From an uncultured Flavobacteriales bacterium (GTDB lineage: Bacteria > Bacteroidota > Bacteroidia > Flavobacteriales > BACL11), in assembly GCA_913052655.1 (NCBI GenBank), contig CAJXFN010000038.1:1-11438 (forward strand): DNA of 11,438 nucleotides, read 5' to 3'. Below the pieces are notes generated by a model. The model ran no database searches and was not told the DNA's origin. It was given only the letters and a program-made list of their open reading frames with translations. Positions within the stretch are counted from its first letter, which is position 1. Each line of letters opens with the position of its first letter. This document shows positions 1 to 9,347 of the stretch, one piece after another. Made by a program: the position numbers and the translations under genes.

Positions 1-2270
1 AAGACTGGTCAATGAGATACCAACTTGTAGATGGACAAGGAAATTTTGGATCTATTGATGGAGACAACCCTGCTGCAATGAGATATACAGAAGCTAGAAT
101 GAAAAAAACTGCTGAGGATCTTCTAGCTGATATTGACAAAGATACTATTGATTGGCAAAATAATTTTGATGATTCTTTAAGAGAGCCCTCAGTTTTACCT
201 TCAAGACTTCCTAATCTTCTATTAAATGGAGGTACGGGAATTGCAGTCGGAATGGCAACAAATATGCCTCCACATAATTTATCTGAAATTGTAGATGGAA
301 CTATCAAATATATTGAAAATAAAGGAAATATTGAAGTGTCTGATTTAATACAATATATTAAGGCTCCAGACTTTCCAACTGGAGGAACAATTTATGGATA
401 TGATGGAGTTAGATCAGCATTTGAAACAGGTAGAGGGAGAGTTGTAGTTAGAGGAAAAGTAAGATTTGAAGAGTCTGGACAGAAAGAAAATATTATTGTT
501 GAAGAAATACCTTACATGGTTAATAAATCTGACATGATTAAAAAAACAGCAGATTTAGTTAATAGCAAAAAAATAGAAGGAATATCTGACATTAGAGATG
601 AGTCTGACAGGAATGGTATGAGAATTGTTTACGAGTTAAAAAGAGATGCGATACCTAATATTGTTCTCAATAAACTTTATAAATATACACAACTACAATC
701 TTCTTTCAGTGTAAATAATATAGCATTAGTAAATGGAAGGCCTAAACTTTTAAACCTTAAACAATTAATAGGACATTTTGTTGACCATAGACATGAAGTT
801 TTAGTAAGAAAAACTAAATTTGAATTAACTCAAGCAGAAAAAAGAGCACATATTTTAGAAGGACTCTTAATTGCTTTAGACAATCTAGACGAGATTATTT
901 CATTAATTAGAAATTCTCAAACTCCAGAAGATGCAAAAAATGGTCTTATGTCTGGATTTTCCTTAACTGAAATTCAAGCGAAGTCAATTCTTGACCTTAG
1001 ACTTCAAAAACTTACAGGACTAGAAAGAGACAAAATCAAGGAAGAACATGCTGAAATAATGGAAAGGATTAAAGGTTTACAAGAGATTCTTTCTAATGAA
1101 GACTTAAGATACTCTTTATTAGCAGATGACTTAAGAGAGTTGAAAGAAAAATATGGTGATGAAAGAAGGTCAAATATTGAATATTCATCCTCTGAAGTAA
1201 GTATTGAAGACATGATACCGAATGAGGAAGTACTGATTACAATTTCTCATTTAGGATACATAAAAAGAACTTCTTTATCTGAGTACAGATCTCAAGGAAG
1301 AGGAGGAGTCGGTAGTAAAGGAGCTACAACTAGAGACGAAGACTTTGTTGAAGAAATGGTAATGGCAAATAATCATGATTATATGTTATTTTTCACTGAA
1401 AAGGGAAAATGTTTTTGGTTAAGAGTTTATGAAATCCCTGAAGGAAGCAAAACATCAAAAGGAAGAGCTATTCAGAATCTAATTAATATACCCCCTGATG
1501 ATAAGGTAATGGCCTATATAAACACAAAAGATCTAAAAGATGAAGATTATATAAATTCTAATTACATAGTCATGTGTACTAAAAAAGGTCAAGTTAAGAA
1601 AACTTCTTTAGAACAATATTCTAGACCTAGAACAAACGGAATAAATGCAATCACAATTAGAGAAGGAGATCAATTATTAGAAGCAAAAATGACTAATGGA
1701 TCATCACAAATTATGATTGCAGTAAAATCCGGAAAATGTATTAGATTTGAAGAAGAAAAAGTTAGATCTATGGGTAGGACAGCTTCTGGAGTAAGAGGCA
1801 TTTCCCTAAAAGATGAAAAAGATGAGGTAGTTGGTATGATTTGTGTAAATGATATGGAATCAAGTGTATTAGTTGTCGCTGAAAATGGATACGGAAAAAG
1901 ATCTTCAATTGAGGAATATAGAATTACTAATAGAGGAGGTAAGGGTGTTAAAACAATTAATATTACTGAAAAAACAGGAAATCTGATTGCACTTAAGAAT
2001 GTAACTGATGAAGATGATTTGATGGTAATTAACAAATCTGGTATTACTATTCGAATTGGTGTAGATACTCTTAGAGAAATGGGAAGAGCGACTCAAGGGG
2101 TTAAGATAATTAGATTAAGAGATGAGGACTCTATCGCTTCTGTAGCAAAAGTATCTAAATTCAAGGAACAAGAGGGAATTATTCTAGATGATGAAGAAAA
2201 TCCTACATCTGAAGAACTCACAGATTCCCCAGAAACAAATGAAAATATGGATAATAATCAAGAAATATAA
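1..2270 (+). CDS. gyrA: DNA gyrase subunit A, 5'-truncated by window edge
   Basis: GyrA breaks and rejoins DNA in the A2B2 gyrase that introduces negative supercoils. The frame is open from base 3 (codons for QDWSM...), giving 755 residues; about 100 N-terminal residues, including the quinolone-resistance segment HPHGDxxVYD, lie outside. Visible are VDGQGNFGS and the catalytic Arg-Tyr of AAMRYTEAR (Tyr codon 84-86), the conserved NLLLNGGTGIAVGMATNMPPHN stretch, the coiled coil around window residues 270-390, and a C-terminal beta-pinwheel from about residue 405. The GyrA box is present in the modified form QGRGGVGSKG (residues 431-440), and later blades carry NRGGKG and MGRxxxGV motifs. The full pinwheel and the GyrA box argue for GyrA rather than ParC. 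The end is a short acidic, Asn/Glu-rich tail. The next gene starts 3 bp after the stop. Confidence 0.97.
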   Translation, partial: DWSMRYQLVDGQGNFGSIDGDNPAAMRYTEARMKKTAEDLLADIDKDTIDWQNNFDDSLREPSVLPSRLPNLLLNGGTGIAVGMATNMPPHNLSEIVDGTIKYIENKGNIEVSDLIQYIKAPDFPTGGTIYGYDGVRSAFETGRGRVVVRGKVRFEESGQKENIIVEEIPYMVNKSDMIKKTADLVNSKKIEGISDIRDESDRNGMRIVYELKRDAIPNIVLNKLYKYTQLQSSFSVNNIALVNGRPKLLNLKQLIGHFVDHRHEVLVRKTKFELTQAEKRAHILEGLLIALDNLDEIISLIRNSQTPEDAKNGLMSGFSLTEIQAKSILDLRLQKLTGLERDKIKEEHAEIMERIKGLQEILSNEDLRYSLLADDLRELKEKYGDERRSNIEYSSSEVSIEDMIPNEEVLITISHLGYIKRTSLSEYRSQGRGGVGSKGATTRDEDFVEEMVMANNHDYMLFFTEKGKCFWLRVYEIPEGSKTSKGRAIQNLINIPPDDKVMAYINTKDLKDEDYINSNYIVMCTKKGQVKKTSLEQYSRPRTNGINAITIREGDQLLEAKMTNGSSQIMIAVKSGKCIRFEEEKVRSMGRTASGVRGISLKDEKDEVVGMICVNDMESSVLVVAENGYGKRSSIEEYRITNRGGKGVKTINITEKTGNLIALKNVTDEDDLMVINKSGITIRIGVDTLREMGRATQGVKIIRLRDEDSIASVAKVSKFKEQEGIILDDEENPTSEELTDSPETNENMDNNQEI

Positions 2271-2273
2271 ATA

Positions 2274-5129
2274 ATGAAGAAGATTAGTATTTTTATTGGT
2301 TTATTATTTTTGTTGACAGCCGCTACTAGTCAGGAAATAAGTGAACCAACATTAATAGATAAAAAAGGGAAAGGAGAACTAGATATACCTTATCAAAAGT
2401 GGGAGTTTCCTAACGGACTTACCTTACTGATTCATGAAGATCATTCTGATCCTATTGTTCAAGTTCATGTTACTTACCATGTTGGATCTAGTAGGGAGAG
2501 TGCCGGAAAATCAGGTTTTGCACATTTATTTGAACACATGATGTTTCAAGGATCTGAAAATGTACCTGATGAAATGCATTTTAAAATAATAAGTGAAGCT
2601 GGTGGAAACATGAACGGTAACACTTCATCTGATAGAACTGTTTATTTTCAAACTATTCCCAGTAATTATTTAGAAACAGCATTGTGGTTAGAGTCAGATA
2701 GGATGGGATTCTTTCTTGACGCTGTTTCCGAAGAAAAGTTTGAAAATCAAAGAGATGTGGTTAAAAAAGAAAAACAAGAAGTTCAAATAAATCAACAATA
2801 TGGATTAAGTTATGAAGTATTAGGTCAAAATTTATACCCCTCAGACCACCCATACAATTGGCCAGTAATTGGATATGTTGATGATTTAGATAGAGCAAAT
2901 CTTCAAGATTTAAAAAATTTCTTTTTAAGATGGTACGGTCCAAATAATGCCATACTTACTATTGCTGGTGATGTAAATTCTGAAGAAGTTGTGAAACTAG
3001 TAGATAAGTACTTTGGGAATATAAATAGAGGTCCAAAAGTTAGAGATATGAGGCCAAATGTACCTAGATTATCACAGGATAAATATTGTGGATATATAGA
3101 TAATATTTACTTACCTATGACACAAATTGTTTTTCCAACAGTTCCACATTATCACAAAGACGAGGCTGCACTAGATATTTTAGCTTCTCTGATGGGAGAT
3201 GGCAATGGTTCTATTTTCTATAAAAACTTTGTAAAAAATGAAAAAGCAATACAAGCTGGAGTTCAACACCCATGTAGAGAACTGTCTGGGGAGTTTCAAT
3301 TCATTGTTCTTTCCTATCCAAAATTTGGAGAGGACGAAAGACTTTACTTTAACGACATAGAATCTCAAATTAGATCTACCATTTTAGATTGGGAAGAGCA
3401 AGGTTTTACAGATGAGGAGCTATCTATGGTGAAAACAAAAATAGAATCAGAAATTTTAAATAGTAAGATGTCGCTATCATCAAAGGTTAATTCTATTTCA
3501 TCATGGGAATGGCTAGGAAAAGGAAAATATAATATAACATCTGAAATGAAAAGATATAATAATGTAACAAGAGAAGATGTTATGAGAGTATATAAGCAAT
3601 ACATAAAAAACAGAAATGCTGTAATAATGAATGTAAGCCCTAAAAATCCTTTTTCAGATGAAGAATTAGTATTGGAGAGTTTTAACCCAAACTCTAATTT
3701 AATATTGAAAGAAGATCCTCAATACAAAGGCTTAGTCTATAAAAAATCAGAAGGTGAATATGATAAGTGTTGTCGATCTGAACAACCTGAACCTAAAACA
3801 CCAAAAGCTCCTAACATACCTGATTATTACAAATCAGAATTTAATAATGGAATAAAAATAATAGGTACAGAATATTCAGAGTTACCAAAAGTATTTATCC
3901 AAATAAAGATAGATGGCGGGAATTACTTAGAAGATAAAAAGAAATTAGGTCTTTCTGGAATCACAGCTGAACTTATGAATAAAAGTACTGTAAACTTCAG
4001 TACTGAAGAAATGGAGAAATCTTTATCAAAACTAGGGTCTGAAATTTCCTTTTCTTCTAGCGGAAATTCTACTACAATTTTTGTCTCTTCATTCACAAAA
4101 AAAATTGATGAAACTTTAAAATTACTAGAGGAGAAACTATTTAATCCTAACTTTAATAAAGATGAATTAAAAACAATAAAAAAACAACAAGTAGAGTTTT
4201 TAAATTCTCAAGAAAAATCTGCACAATATATAGCTTCAAACAAATTTAGGGAAGTACTATTTGGTAATACTCCAGACGGATATACACCATCGGATAAAAC
4301 TATTAATAAAATAAAAATAAAACATGTTGAAGAGTTTTATAATAGCTATTACTGTCCATCTGTAAGTACAATTACTGTAGTCGGGGATATTTCAAAAGAG
4401 GACATCCTAAATAAATTATCATTTTTAAAGGATTGGAAGAATAAAGAAAGTTTTGAAATACTAAATAAATTTGAATATCCTGAAGATGGTCCTACACAAA
4501 TCTATCTAATAGATAAACCAGGAGCAACTCAGTCAGTTATATATATGGGACATAAATCTAATAAATATGATGTGGATGGAGAATACTTTAAATCTAGAAT
4601 AATGAACTATCCACTTGGAAGTGGAGCTTCAGCAAGATTATTTCTAAATCTTAGAGAAGATAAGGGATACACATATGGAGTATATTCTTTCTTTAATGGT
4701 TCAAAAAATAACGGTACATTTACTATATTTTCCTCAGTAAAAACAGATGTAACTGACAGTGCATTAGTTGAAATATTGTCTGAAGTTGAAAATTATGTAT
4801 CAGATGGAATAACAAACGAAGAATTACGTTTTACTAAGAGCTCATTACTTAATGCGGACGCATTAAAATACGAATCCCCTATGCAGAAACTTGGATTTCT
4901 CAACAGAATACTAAACTATGATCTAGATAAAAGTTTTATCAAAAAACAGGCAAATATTTTAAATTCAATTACAAAAGATGAGATAAATTTATTAGTAGAA
5001 AATAACATTAAAAAAGATAACATGCAGATTGTTATAGTTGGGAACTCTTATTTAATAAAAAAGAAGTTAGAAAACTTAACGTCTAAAAATGGTATTAGAT
5101 ATAATTATAAAATTAAAGAAATAAAATAA
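2274..5129 (+). CDS. Exported two-domain M16 family zinc peptidase
   Basis: A 951-residue pitrilysin-type (M16) peptidase, expected to degrade peptides in the periplasm or envelope. The N-terminus is a signal peptide (MKKISIFIGLLFLLTAATSQ) without a lipobox. The first M16 domain carries the inverted zinc motif HLFEH at residues 84-88, with the third ligand probably Glu166 in VVKKEKQE. A linker near residues 495-515 contains a Cys-Cys pair and a Pro/Lys-rich stretch. The second M16 domain starts near residue 517. Its zinc site is lost (GITAE replaces HxxEH near 560), but it has the Arg/Tyr pair of LREDKGYTYG (R794, Y801) that helps form the active site in M16 enzymes. This active-plus-inactive pair in one chain is common in Bacteroidota. 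The start is an ATG 3 bp after gyrA; the stop overlaps the next start by one base. Substrate is unknown. Confidence 0.93.
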   Translation: MKKISIFIGLLFLLTAATSQEISEPTLIDKKGKGELDIPYQKWEFPNGLTLLIHEDHSDPIVQVHVTYHVGSSRESAGKSGFAHLFEHMMFQGSENVPDEMHFKIISEAGGNMNGNTSSDRTVYFQTIPSNYLETALWLESDRMGFFLDAVSEEKFENQRDVVKKEKQEVQINQQYGLSYEVLGQNLYPSDHPYNWPVIGYVDDLDRANLQDLKNFFLRWYGPNNAILTIAGDVNSEEVVKLVDKYFGNINRGPKVRDMRPNVPRLSQDKYCGYIDNIYLPMTQIVFPTVPHYHKDEAALDILASLMGDGNGSIFYKNFVKNEKAIQAGVQHPCRELSGEFQFIVLSYPKFGEDERLYFNDIESQIRSTILDWEEQGFTDEELSMVKTKIESEILNSKMSLSSKVNSISSWEWLGKGKYNITSEMKRYNNVTREDVMRVYKQYIKNRNAVIMNVSPKNPFSDEELVLESFNPNSNLILKEDPQYKGLVYKKSEGEYDKCCRSEQPEPKTPKAPNIPDYYKSEFNNGIKIIGTEYSELPKVFIQIKIDGGNYLEDKKKLGLSGITAELMNKSTVNFSTEEMEKSLSKLGSEISFSSSGNSTTIFVSSFTKKIDETLKLLEEKLFNPNFNKDELKTIKKQQVEFLNSQEKSAQYIASNKFREVLFGNTPDGYTPSDKTINKIKIKHVEEFYNSYYCPSVSTITVVGDISKEDILNKLSFLKDWKNKESFEILNKFEYPEDGPTQIYLIDKPGATQSVIYMGHKSNKYDVDGEYFKSRIMNYPLGSGASARLFLNLREDKGYTYGVYSFFNGSKNNGTFTIFSSVKTDVTDSALVEILSEVENYVSDGITNEELRFTKSSLLNADALKYESPMQKLGFLNRILNYDLDKSFIKKQANILNSITKDEINLLVENNIKKDNMQIVIVGNSYLIKKKLENLTSKNGIRYNYKIKEIK

Positions 5130-6361
5130 TGAGAAAAATAATTTTAAGCTTACTTATAACTTCAATTAGTTTTGTTAGTTTCTCACAATCTAAAAATGTT
5201 CAGAATGCATATAATGCTTTTAGACAAGAGAAAGACAATGTAAAAACTAATATCTCCGAAGCTAAATATTTTATTGACTTAGCACATCAACATGAGTCTA
5301 CCTCTAATGACCCTAAAATGTGGAACTATAGAGCTAAAATATATAAGGAAATAATAACAAATCACTCCGAATTAGATGAAAACGCTGTCTTTGAAGCTAC
5401 TGAAGCACATATAAGATGTTTAGACAGAGACAAAAAGGGGAGGATAGTAGTAAGAAAATGGACTAGAGAAGAAGAAGTGTTGAATGGACTTGTAAACTGT
5501 GGAATCAATCTGTTTAATAGTGGTCTCGTTGATTATAATAATCAGAATTTTGCTAACGCTATAAAAAAGTGGAATGAAATCTTTAGAATCATCCCACTAG
5601 ATAAAGACAATTTATTGAAAAGACAAAATATTGTAGCTGATGTTCTTTACAAAAACATGTATCTAGCTTCTGTACCATTAGAAGATGAAAAATCACAAAT
5701 TGAATATCTTCAAAAATCAATAGATTTAAATACTAATGATCCAGAAATTTATAATTACATGAGTTTAGTTTACTTAAAAAAAGAAGAATTTCAGAAAGCA
5801 CTTAACTATATTCAACAAGGATTAGAAAAATTTCCGTCAGAAATTAATCTAATTAACCAAGAAATTGATTTACTTATGAAAATGGGATCTTCTTCTGAGG
5901 ATATAATCAAAAAATTAACTGACGCTATAGATATTGACAATTCAAATGAAATACTCTATATCATAAGAAGTCAGATGTTTAAAGAAATTGGCAAAATAAA
6001 TGAGGCAGAATCAGATCTTTTGGAAGCCTTAGATATTAATTCAGAATCAATAACAGCAAATAATCAGTTGGCAGGTTATTATATAGATCTTTACAATGAA
6101 CTTAATGATGAATATAAAGAATATCGTGGATCAAGTAGTTCAAAAATCAATTCATATAAAAAAGAATTGGTAACATTACAAAAGAAAGCATTACCTTATT
6201 TAGTTAAATATGTCGAGTTGAATCAGGAACAAACAGAAAAAGGAGAAAGTAATTATGATATTGTTTCTCTTGATGCACTTGCTCAAATCTATTATAACCT
6301 AGATATGATAGAAGAAAATAAAAAAATAAGAGATTTAATTAATAAAATTAGAGAAAATTGA
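5129..6361 (+). CDS. Exported TPR-repeat protein
   Basis: A 410-residue protein with a signal peptide (MRKIILSLLITSISFVSFSQ, cleavage probably after FSQ) followed by helical repeats of the tetratricopeptide type. Recognisable TPR units lie at roughly residues 127-160, 170-204, 205-238 and 270-305; the third (NYMSLVYLKKEEFQKALNYI...) is clearest and the fourth includes KINEAESDLLEALDIN. TPR folds bind other proteins, so a scaffold or adaptor role in the periplasm is likely, but the partner cannot be read from sequence. From memory, TPR genes of this kind often follow gyrA in Flavobacteria, which suits this position. The start codon shares one base with the M16 stop (TAATG), suggesting translational coupling. 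No enzyme motif is visible. Confidence 0.88.
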   Translation: MRKIILSLLITSISFVSFSQSKNVQNAYNAFRQEKDNVKTNISEAKYFIDLAHQHESTSNDPKMWNYRAKIYKEIITNHSELDENAVFEATEAHIRCLDRDKKGRIVVRKWTREEEVLNGLVNCGINLFNSGLVDYNNQNFANAIKKWNEIFRIIPLDKDNLLKRQNIVADVLYKNMYLASVPLEDEKSQIEYLQKSIDLNTNDPEIYNYMSLVYLKKEEFQKALNYIQQGLEKFPSEINLINQEIDLLMKMGSSSEDIIKKLTDAIDIDNSNEILYIIRSQMFKEIGKINEAESDLLEALDINSESITANNQLAGYYIDLYNELNDEYKEYRGSSSSKINSYKKELVTLQKKALPYLVKYVELNQEQTEKGESNYDIVSLDALAQIYYNLDMIEENKKIRDLINKIREN

Positions 6362-6363
6362 AA

Positions 6364-8868
6364 ATGAATAAAATTTTTATTATAGTTATATCAATACAAC
6401 TAATTTTAACTAATAGTGTATACTGTCAAAATAAACTTGAAGTTTTACTAGGTATTGAAAAAAATGAAGTTGTAGAAAATGAAATAGAGAAAAAAACAAA
6501 TAAATGTACTAAATATAGTGGGTTATTTAATTTTTATCAGGAAAAGGGAAACGGCAATTCATACATAGAGATTGACACCTCACATATTGGTAAGGAATTT
6601 ATTCATTTTTGTTACATAGAAAATGGTGTATCTGACGCTTATGCAATGAAGGGTAGTTATAGAGGCTCTAAGATTATTAAAATAAATAAGTATTATGATA
6701 AAATTGAATTTACAATTGAAAATACTAAATTTTATTTTGATCCAGAAAATCCATTAGAAAGAGCGTCAAAAACTAACATTAATACACCAATAGTTGTCTC
6801 CGAAAAGATAATTGCTAAAAACAATGAAAATACAAGTTTTTTAATAAATGCTAATAATATTTTTTTGAATGAATCTTTACAACAAATTAAGTATTCATTT
6901 AATAGGAGTGGAGGGTTTAAATTAGGAAATTTAAGTAAAAAAACAAGATATCATAAAATTAGGAATTATCCTGAAAACACAGATGTAGTTGTTAATTATT
7001 ACTATGAAAATAAAAATCCAACTAACAGAGGAAGCGAAGCTGTTACAGATCCTAGAAACGTATCAATCAAAGTACAGCATAGTTTAATTCAAATGCCAGA
7101 TGATAAATATGTTCCAAGAAAAGATGATACAAGAGTTGGATATTTTACAACTAAATCTAACAATATGACTAGTCTTTATAGACTAAACTATAGAGATTTT
7201 ATTAATAGATGGAGACTTGAGAAAAAAAATCCAGAACTTGACAAATCAGAGCCAGTAAAACCAATAGTATGGTGGATAGAAAATACAACACCTTATGAAC
7301 TTAGAGATGTAATTAAAAAAGGAGTTGAACAATGGAATTTAGCATTTGAAGAAGCTGGATTTATAAACGCTATTCAAGTTAAAATACAACCAGATTCTGC
7401 AGAATGGGATGCTGGAGATATTAGGTATAATGTTCTTAGATGGACATCATCACCAAATCCACCATTCAGTGGTTATGGACCATCTTTTGTGAATCCAAGA
7501 ACTGGAGAAATATTAGGAGCAGATATTATGTTAGAATGGACTTATATTACTAACAGAATTTTCCAAGATAATTTATTTAATGATAATAATCTTGAACACC
7601 ATGATGAACATCAATGTTATGCTGCACATTATCAATCTATTGAAAATAATCTTGCATTAAATTATTTAGAATCTCTAAATTTATCAGAGGAAATCAAAAA
7701 TGATTTTTTAAAACAATCTTTATATAGGCTAGTTCTGCATGAAGTTGGTCACACCTTAGGTCTAAACCATAATTTTAAAGGGAGTACATTACTTTCAACT
7801 GAAGAGTTAAATAATAAAAATATTGTAAATAAAAGAGGTATTTGTAATTCTGTAATGGAGTATCCTGCGATAAATATTGCTGAAAAGATCGAGAATCAAG
7901 GTCTATATTTTGATATTAAACCTGGATTATATGATACTTGGGCAATACAATTTGGATATACTAGTTTTTTAGATTCTTTAAGCGAAAAAATAGGGTTAAA
8001 TAAAATCCTTTCAAGATCAACAGAAAAAGAATTAGCGTTTGCAAATGACGCTTTTGATATGCGAAGACCAGGTAAAGGAACAGATCCAGACGCAATGATT
8101 TATGATTTATCTAGTGATCAATTAAACTTTTCAATACAGAGAATTAAACTAGTACAAAGATTACTTGAAAATTTGAAAGAAAATTATAAATCTAAAAATG
8201 ATACATATGATGATTTATTTAGAGCTTACAGAACTTTAGTATACTCTTATTTTCAATCATTAGAAGTGGTTTCTAGACAAATTGGAGGTGTTAAGGTGGA
8301 TTTATCACATATATCCCAAAACTCTCCAAAAAAACCTTTTGAAAGTGTTGACAAAGAAACACAAAAACAATCGATGGAGATTATTGCTAAATATGGATTT
8401 AGCGACAATGCTTTAATAGGAATTGATATCATACCTTATTTACAAAGACAAAGAAGAGGATTTACAATATCTGAAGACCCTCAGGTTCATGAACGAATTT
8501 TAAGATATCAAAATAGAATTCTTGATCAATTACTACATCCAAATGTTTTAAATAGAATGACTAATTCAACACTATATGGTAATGAATATGATATAACAGA
8601 ATTTATGATTGATTTAAGAAAATCAATCTTTGATAAAGATTTCAACACAAGTGTTAGTAGTATAAGACAATACCTACAGATAAGTTATGTAAATAGATTA
8701 ATTAGGATAATTGATAATAAATCTAAGTTTGACTTAATCTCTAAATCTAAAGCTCATTATAATTTAGAATGGTTAAAAAATAATCTGAATACAAATGCAG
8801 GTAATTTATCTTCAAAACAACATAGAGATTATTTAATATATTTAATCGAATCAGCCATAGAACTATAG
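6364..8868 (+). CDS. Exported zinc-dependent metalloprotease, metzincin type (DUF5117/DUF4953-like)
   Basis: An 834-residue exported protease. Residues 1 to about 22 form a signal peptide ending NSVYCQ; the Cys is not in a good lipobox. The N-terminal third resembles the DUF5117 region of Bacteroidota zinc metalloproteases. The catalytic part begins near residue 300 (PIVWWIENTTPYELRDVIKK) and has the full metzincin zinc motif HEVGHTLGLNH at 459-469 (ligands H459, H463, H469; general base E460). The Met-turn is probably SVMEYPA, with Met498. The C-terminal half matches the long helical region of the DUF4953 'Met-zincin' family. No T9SS sorting domain is seen, so it probably stays in the periplasm or is released another way. 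I chose ATG 6364 over the in-frame TTG 6358, which overlaps the TPR stop and would add only two residues. Substrate is unknown. Confidence 0.9.
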   Translation: MNKIFIIVISIQLILTNSVYCQNKLEVLLGIEKNEVVENEIEKKTNKCTKYSGLFNFYQEKGNGNSYIEIDTSHIGKEFIHFCYIENGVSDAYAMKGSYRGSKIIKINKYYDKIEFTIENTKFYFDPENPLERASKTNINTPIVVSEKIIAKNNENTSFLINANNIFLNESLQQIKYSFNRSGGFKLGNLSKKTRYHKIRNYPENTDVVVNYYYENKNPTNRGSEAVTDPRNVSIKVQHSLIQMPDDKYVPRKDDTRVGYFTTKSNNMTSLYRLNYRDFINRWRLEKKNPELDKSEPVKPIVWWIENTTPYELRDVIKKGVEQWNLAFEEAGFINAIQVKIQPDSAEWDAGDIRYNVLRWTSSPNPPFSGYGPSFVNPRTGEILGADIMLEWTYITNRIFQDNLFNDNNLEHHDEHQCYAAHYQSIENNLALNYLESLNLSEEIKNDFLKQSLYRLVLHEVGHTLGLNHNFKGSTLLSTEELNNKNIVNKRGICNSVMEYPAINIAEKIENQGLYFDIKPGLYDTWAIQFGYTSFLDSLSEKIGLNKILSRSTEKELAFANDAFDMRRPGKGTDPDAMIYDLSSDQLNFSIQRIKLVQRLLENLKENYKSKNDTYDDLFRAYRTLVYSYFQSLEVVSRQIGGVKVDLSHISQNSPKKPFESVDKETQKQSMEIIAKYGFSDNALIGIDIIPYLQRQRRGFTISEDPQVHERILRYQNRILDQLLHPNVLNRMTNSTLYGNEYDITEFMIDLRKSIFDKDFNTSVSSIRQYLQISYVNRLIRIIDNKSKFDLISKSKAHYNLEWLKNNLNTNAGNLSSKQHRDYLIYLIESAIEL

Positions 8869-8875
8869 AGTAGGG

Positions 8876-8898
8876 TTAATATACATTTTGTATATTAA
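8876..8898. terminator. Perfect 10-bp hairpin between convergent genes, possible bidirectional terminator
   Basis: TTAATATACA (8876-8885) and TGTATATTAA (8889-8898) are exact reverse complements with a 3-base TTT loop. The hairpin starts 8 bases after the metzincin stop and lies before the stop of the converging membrane-protein gene. The stem is almost all A/T and no strong T-run follows on either strand, so a classical intrinsic terminator is uncertain. The position between two converging genes is what favours a 3'-end role. Confidence 0.45.
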
Positions 8899-8939
8899 TT
8901 AAAATCTTCTATTTAACATAATATTAATTATATTCCAAA

Positions 8940-9338
8940 TTACTTTCTATCTATTATTGAAATTAATGATAATAAAATAATACCACCTTGAACATAAAAA
9001 TTAACATAATTTAATTCCATATTAATATCAGTCATTAAATAGAAAACATAAATATTTAAAATTCCTGTAAAAATAAAAGATAGATTTGTTAAAAGATATA
9101 CTCTATCAATTTTTATATTTGAAATAATTAAGCCTAATAAACCAATAAGAATATTAGAAACAGAAATAAGTTTAACCAACAGATCTGTAACAATATTATA
9201 ATCTATATGATTATTAATACTTTCAGGTCTAAGATCTTTGGTTGTAAGAAAAACAAAAAACCCTGATATGAGAAATATAATACTTATTAATCTTAATGAC
9301 ACAGAACTAATAATATAATTTTTTGAATTTGATTGCAT
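8940..9338 (-). CDS. Small four-helix membrane protein, family not recognised
   Basis: A 132-residue protein with four clear hydrophobic segments at about residues 12-32, 53-73, 80-102 and 111-129, joined by short polar loops. The loop after helix 1 (TTKDLRPESINNHIDYN) is the longest. There is no cleavable signal peptide, Cys, enzyme motif or known domain that I can identify. The DxRPE stretch and the last helix ending SIIDRK are possible features for a family search. The start is ATG 9336-9338; its T-rich upstream DNA abuts the terminator of the preceding minus-strand gene, leaving no obvious promoter. It converges with the metzincin gene. The open frame and regular helix spacing support a real gene, but the function is unknown. 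Confidence 0.65.
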   Translation of the reverse strand: MQSNSKNYIISSVSLRLISIIFLISGFFVFLTTKDLRPESINNHIDYNIVTDLLVKLISVSNILIGLLGLIISNIKIDRVYLLTNLSFIFTGILNIYVFYLMTDINMELNYVNFYVQGGIILLSLISIIDRK

Positions 9339-9347
9339 TAATTAAGC

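Noticed and set aside
1004..2096. Minus-strand open frames of 60-120 codons inside gyrA
   Set aside because: They lie opposite strongly conserved gyrA coding sequence, give low-complexity Ser/Leu-rich proteins and have no recognisable motif.
2761..3604. Minus-strand open frames of 60-80 codons inside the M16 gene
   Set aside because: Shadows of a well-supported conserved gene, with no domain, promoter or terminator of their own.
3768..3773. Cys-Cys in the M16 linker as part of a second zinc site
   Set aside because: Only two adjacent Cys with no nearby Cys or His pair to complete a site.
4923..5604. CTAGATAA copies inside coding genes (4923-4930 and 5597-5604)
   Set aside because: Each is explained by the codons for Leu-Asp-Lys in a real protein, so I did not add them to the intergenic motif cluster.
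6358..6363. In-frame TTG as start of the metzincin
   Set aside because: It overlaps the TPR stop and adds only two residues before an ATG that begins a normal signal peptide.
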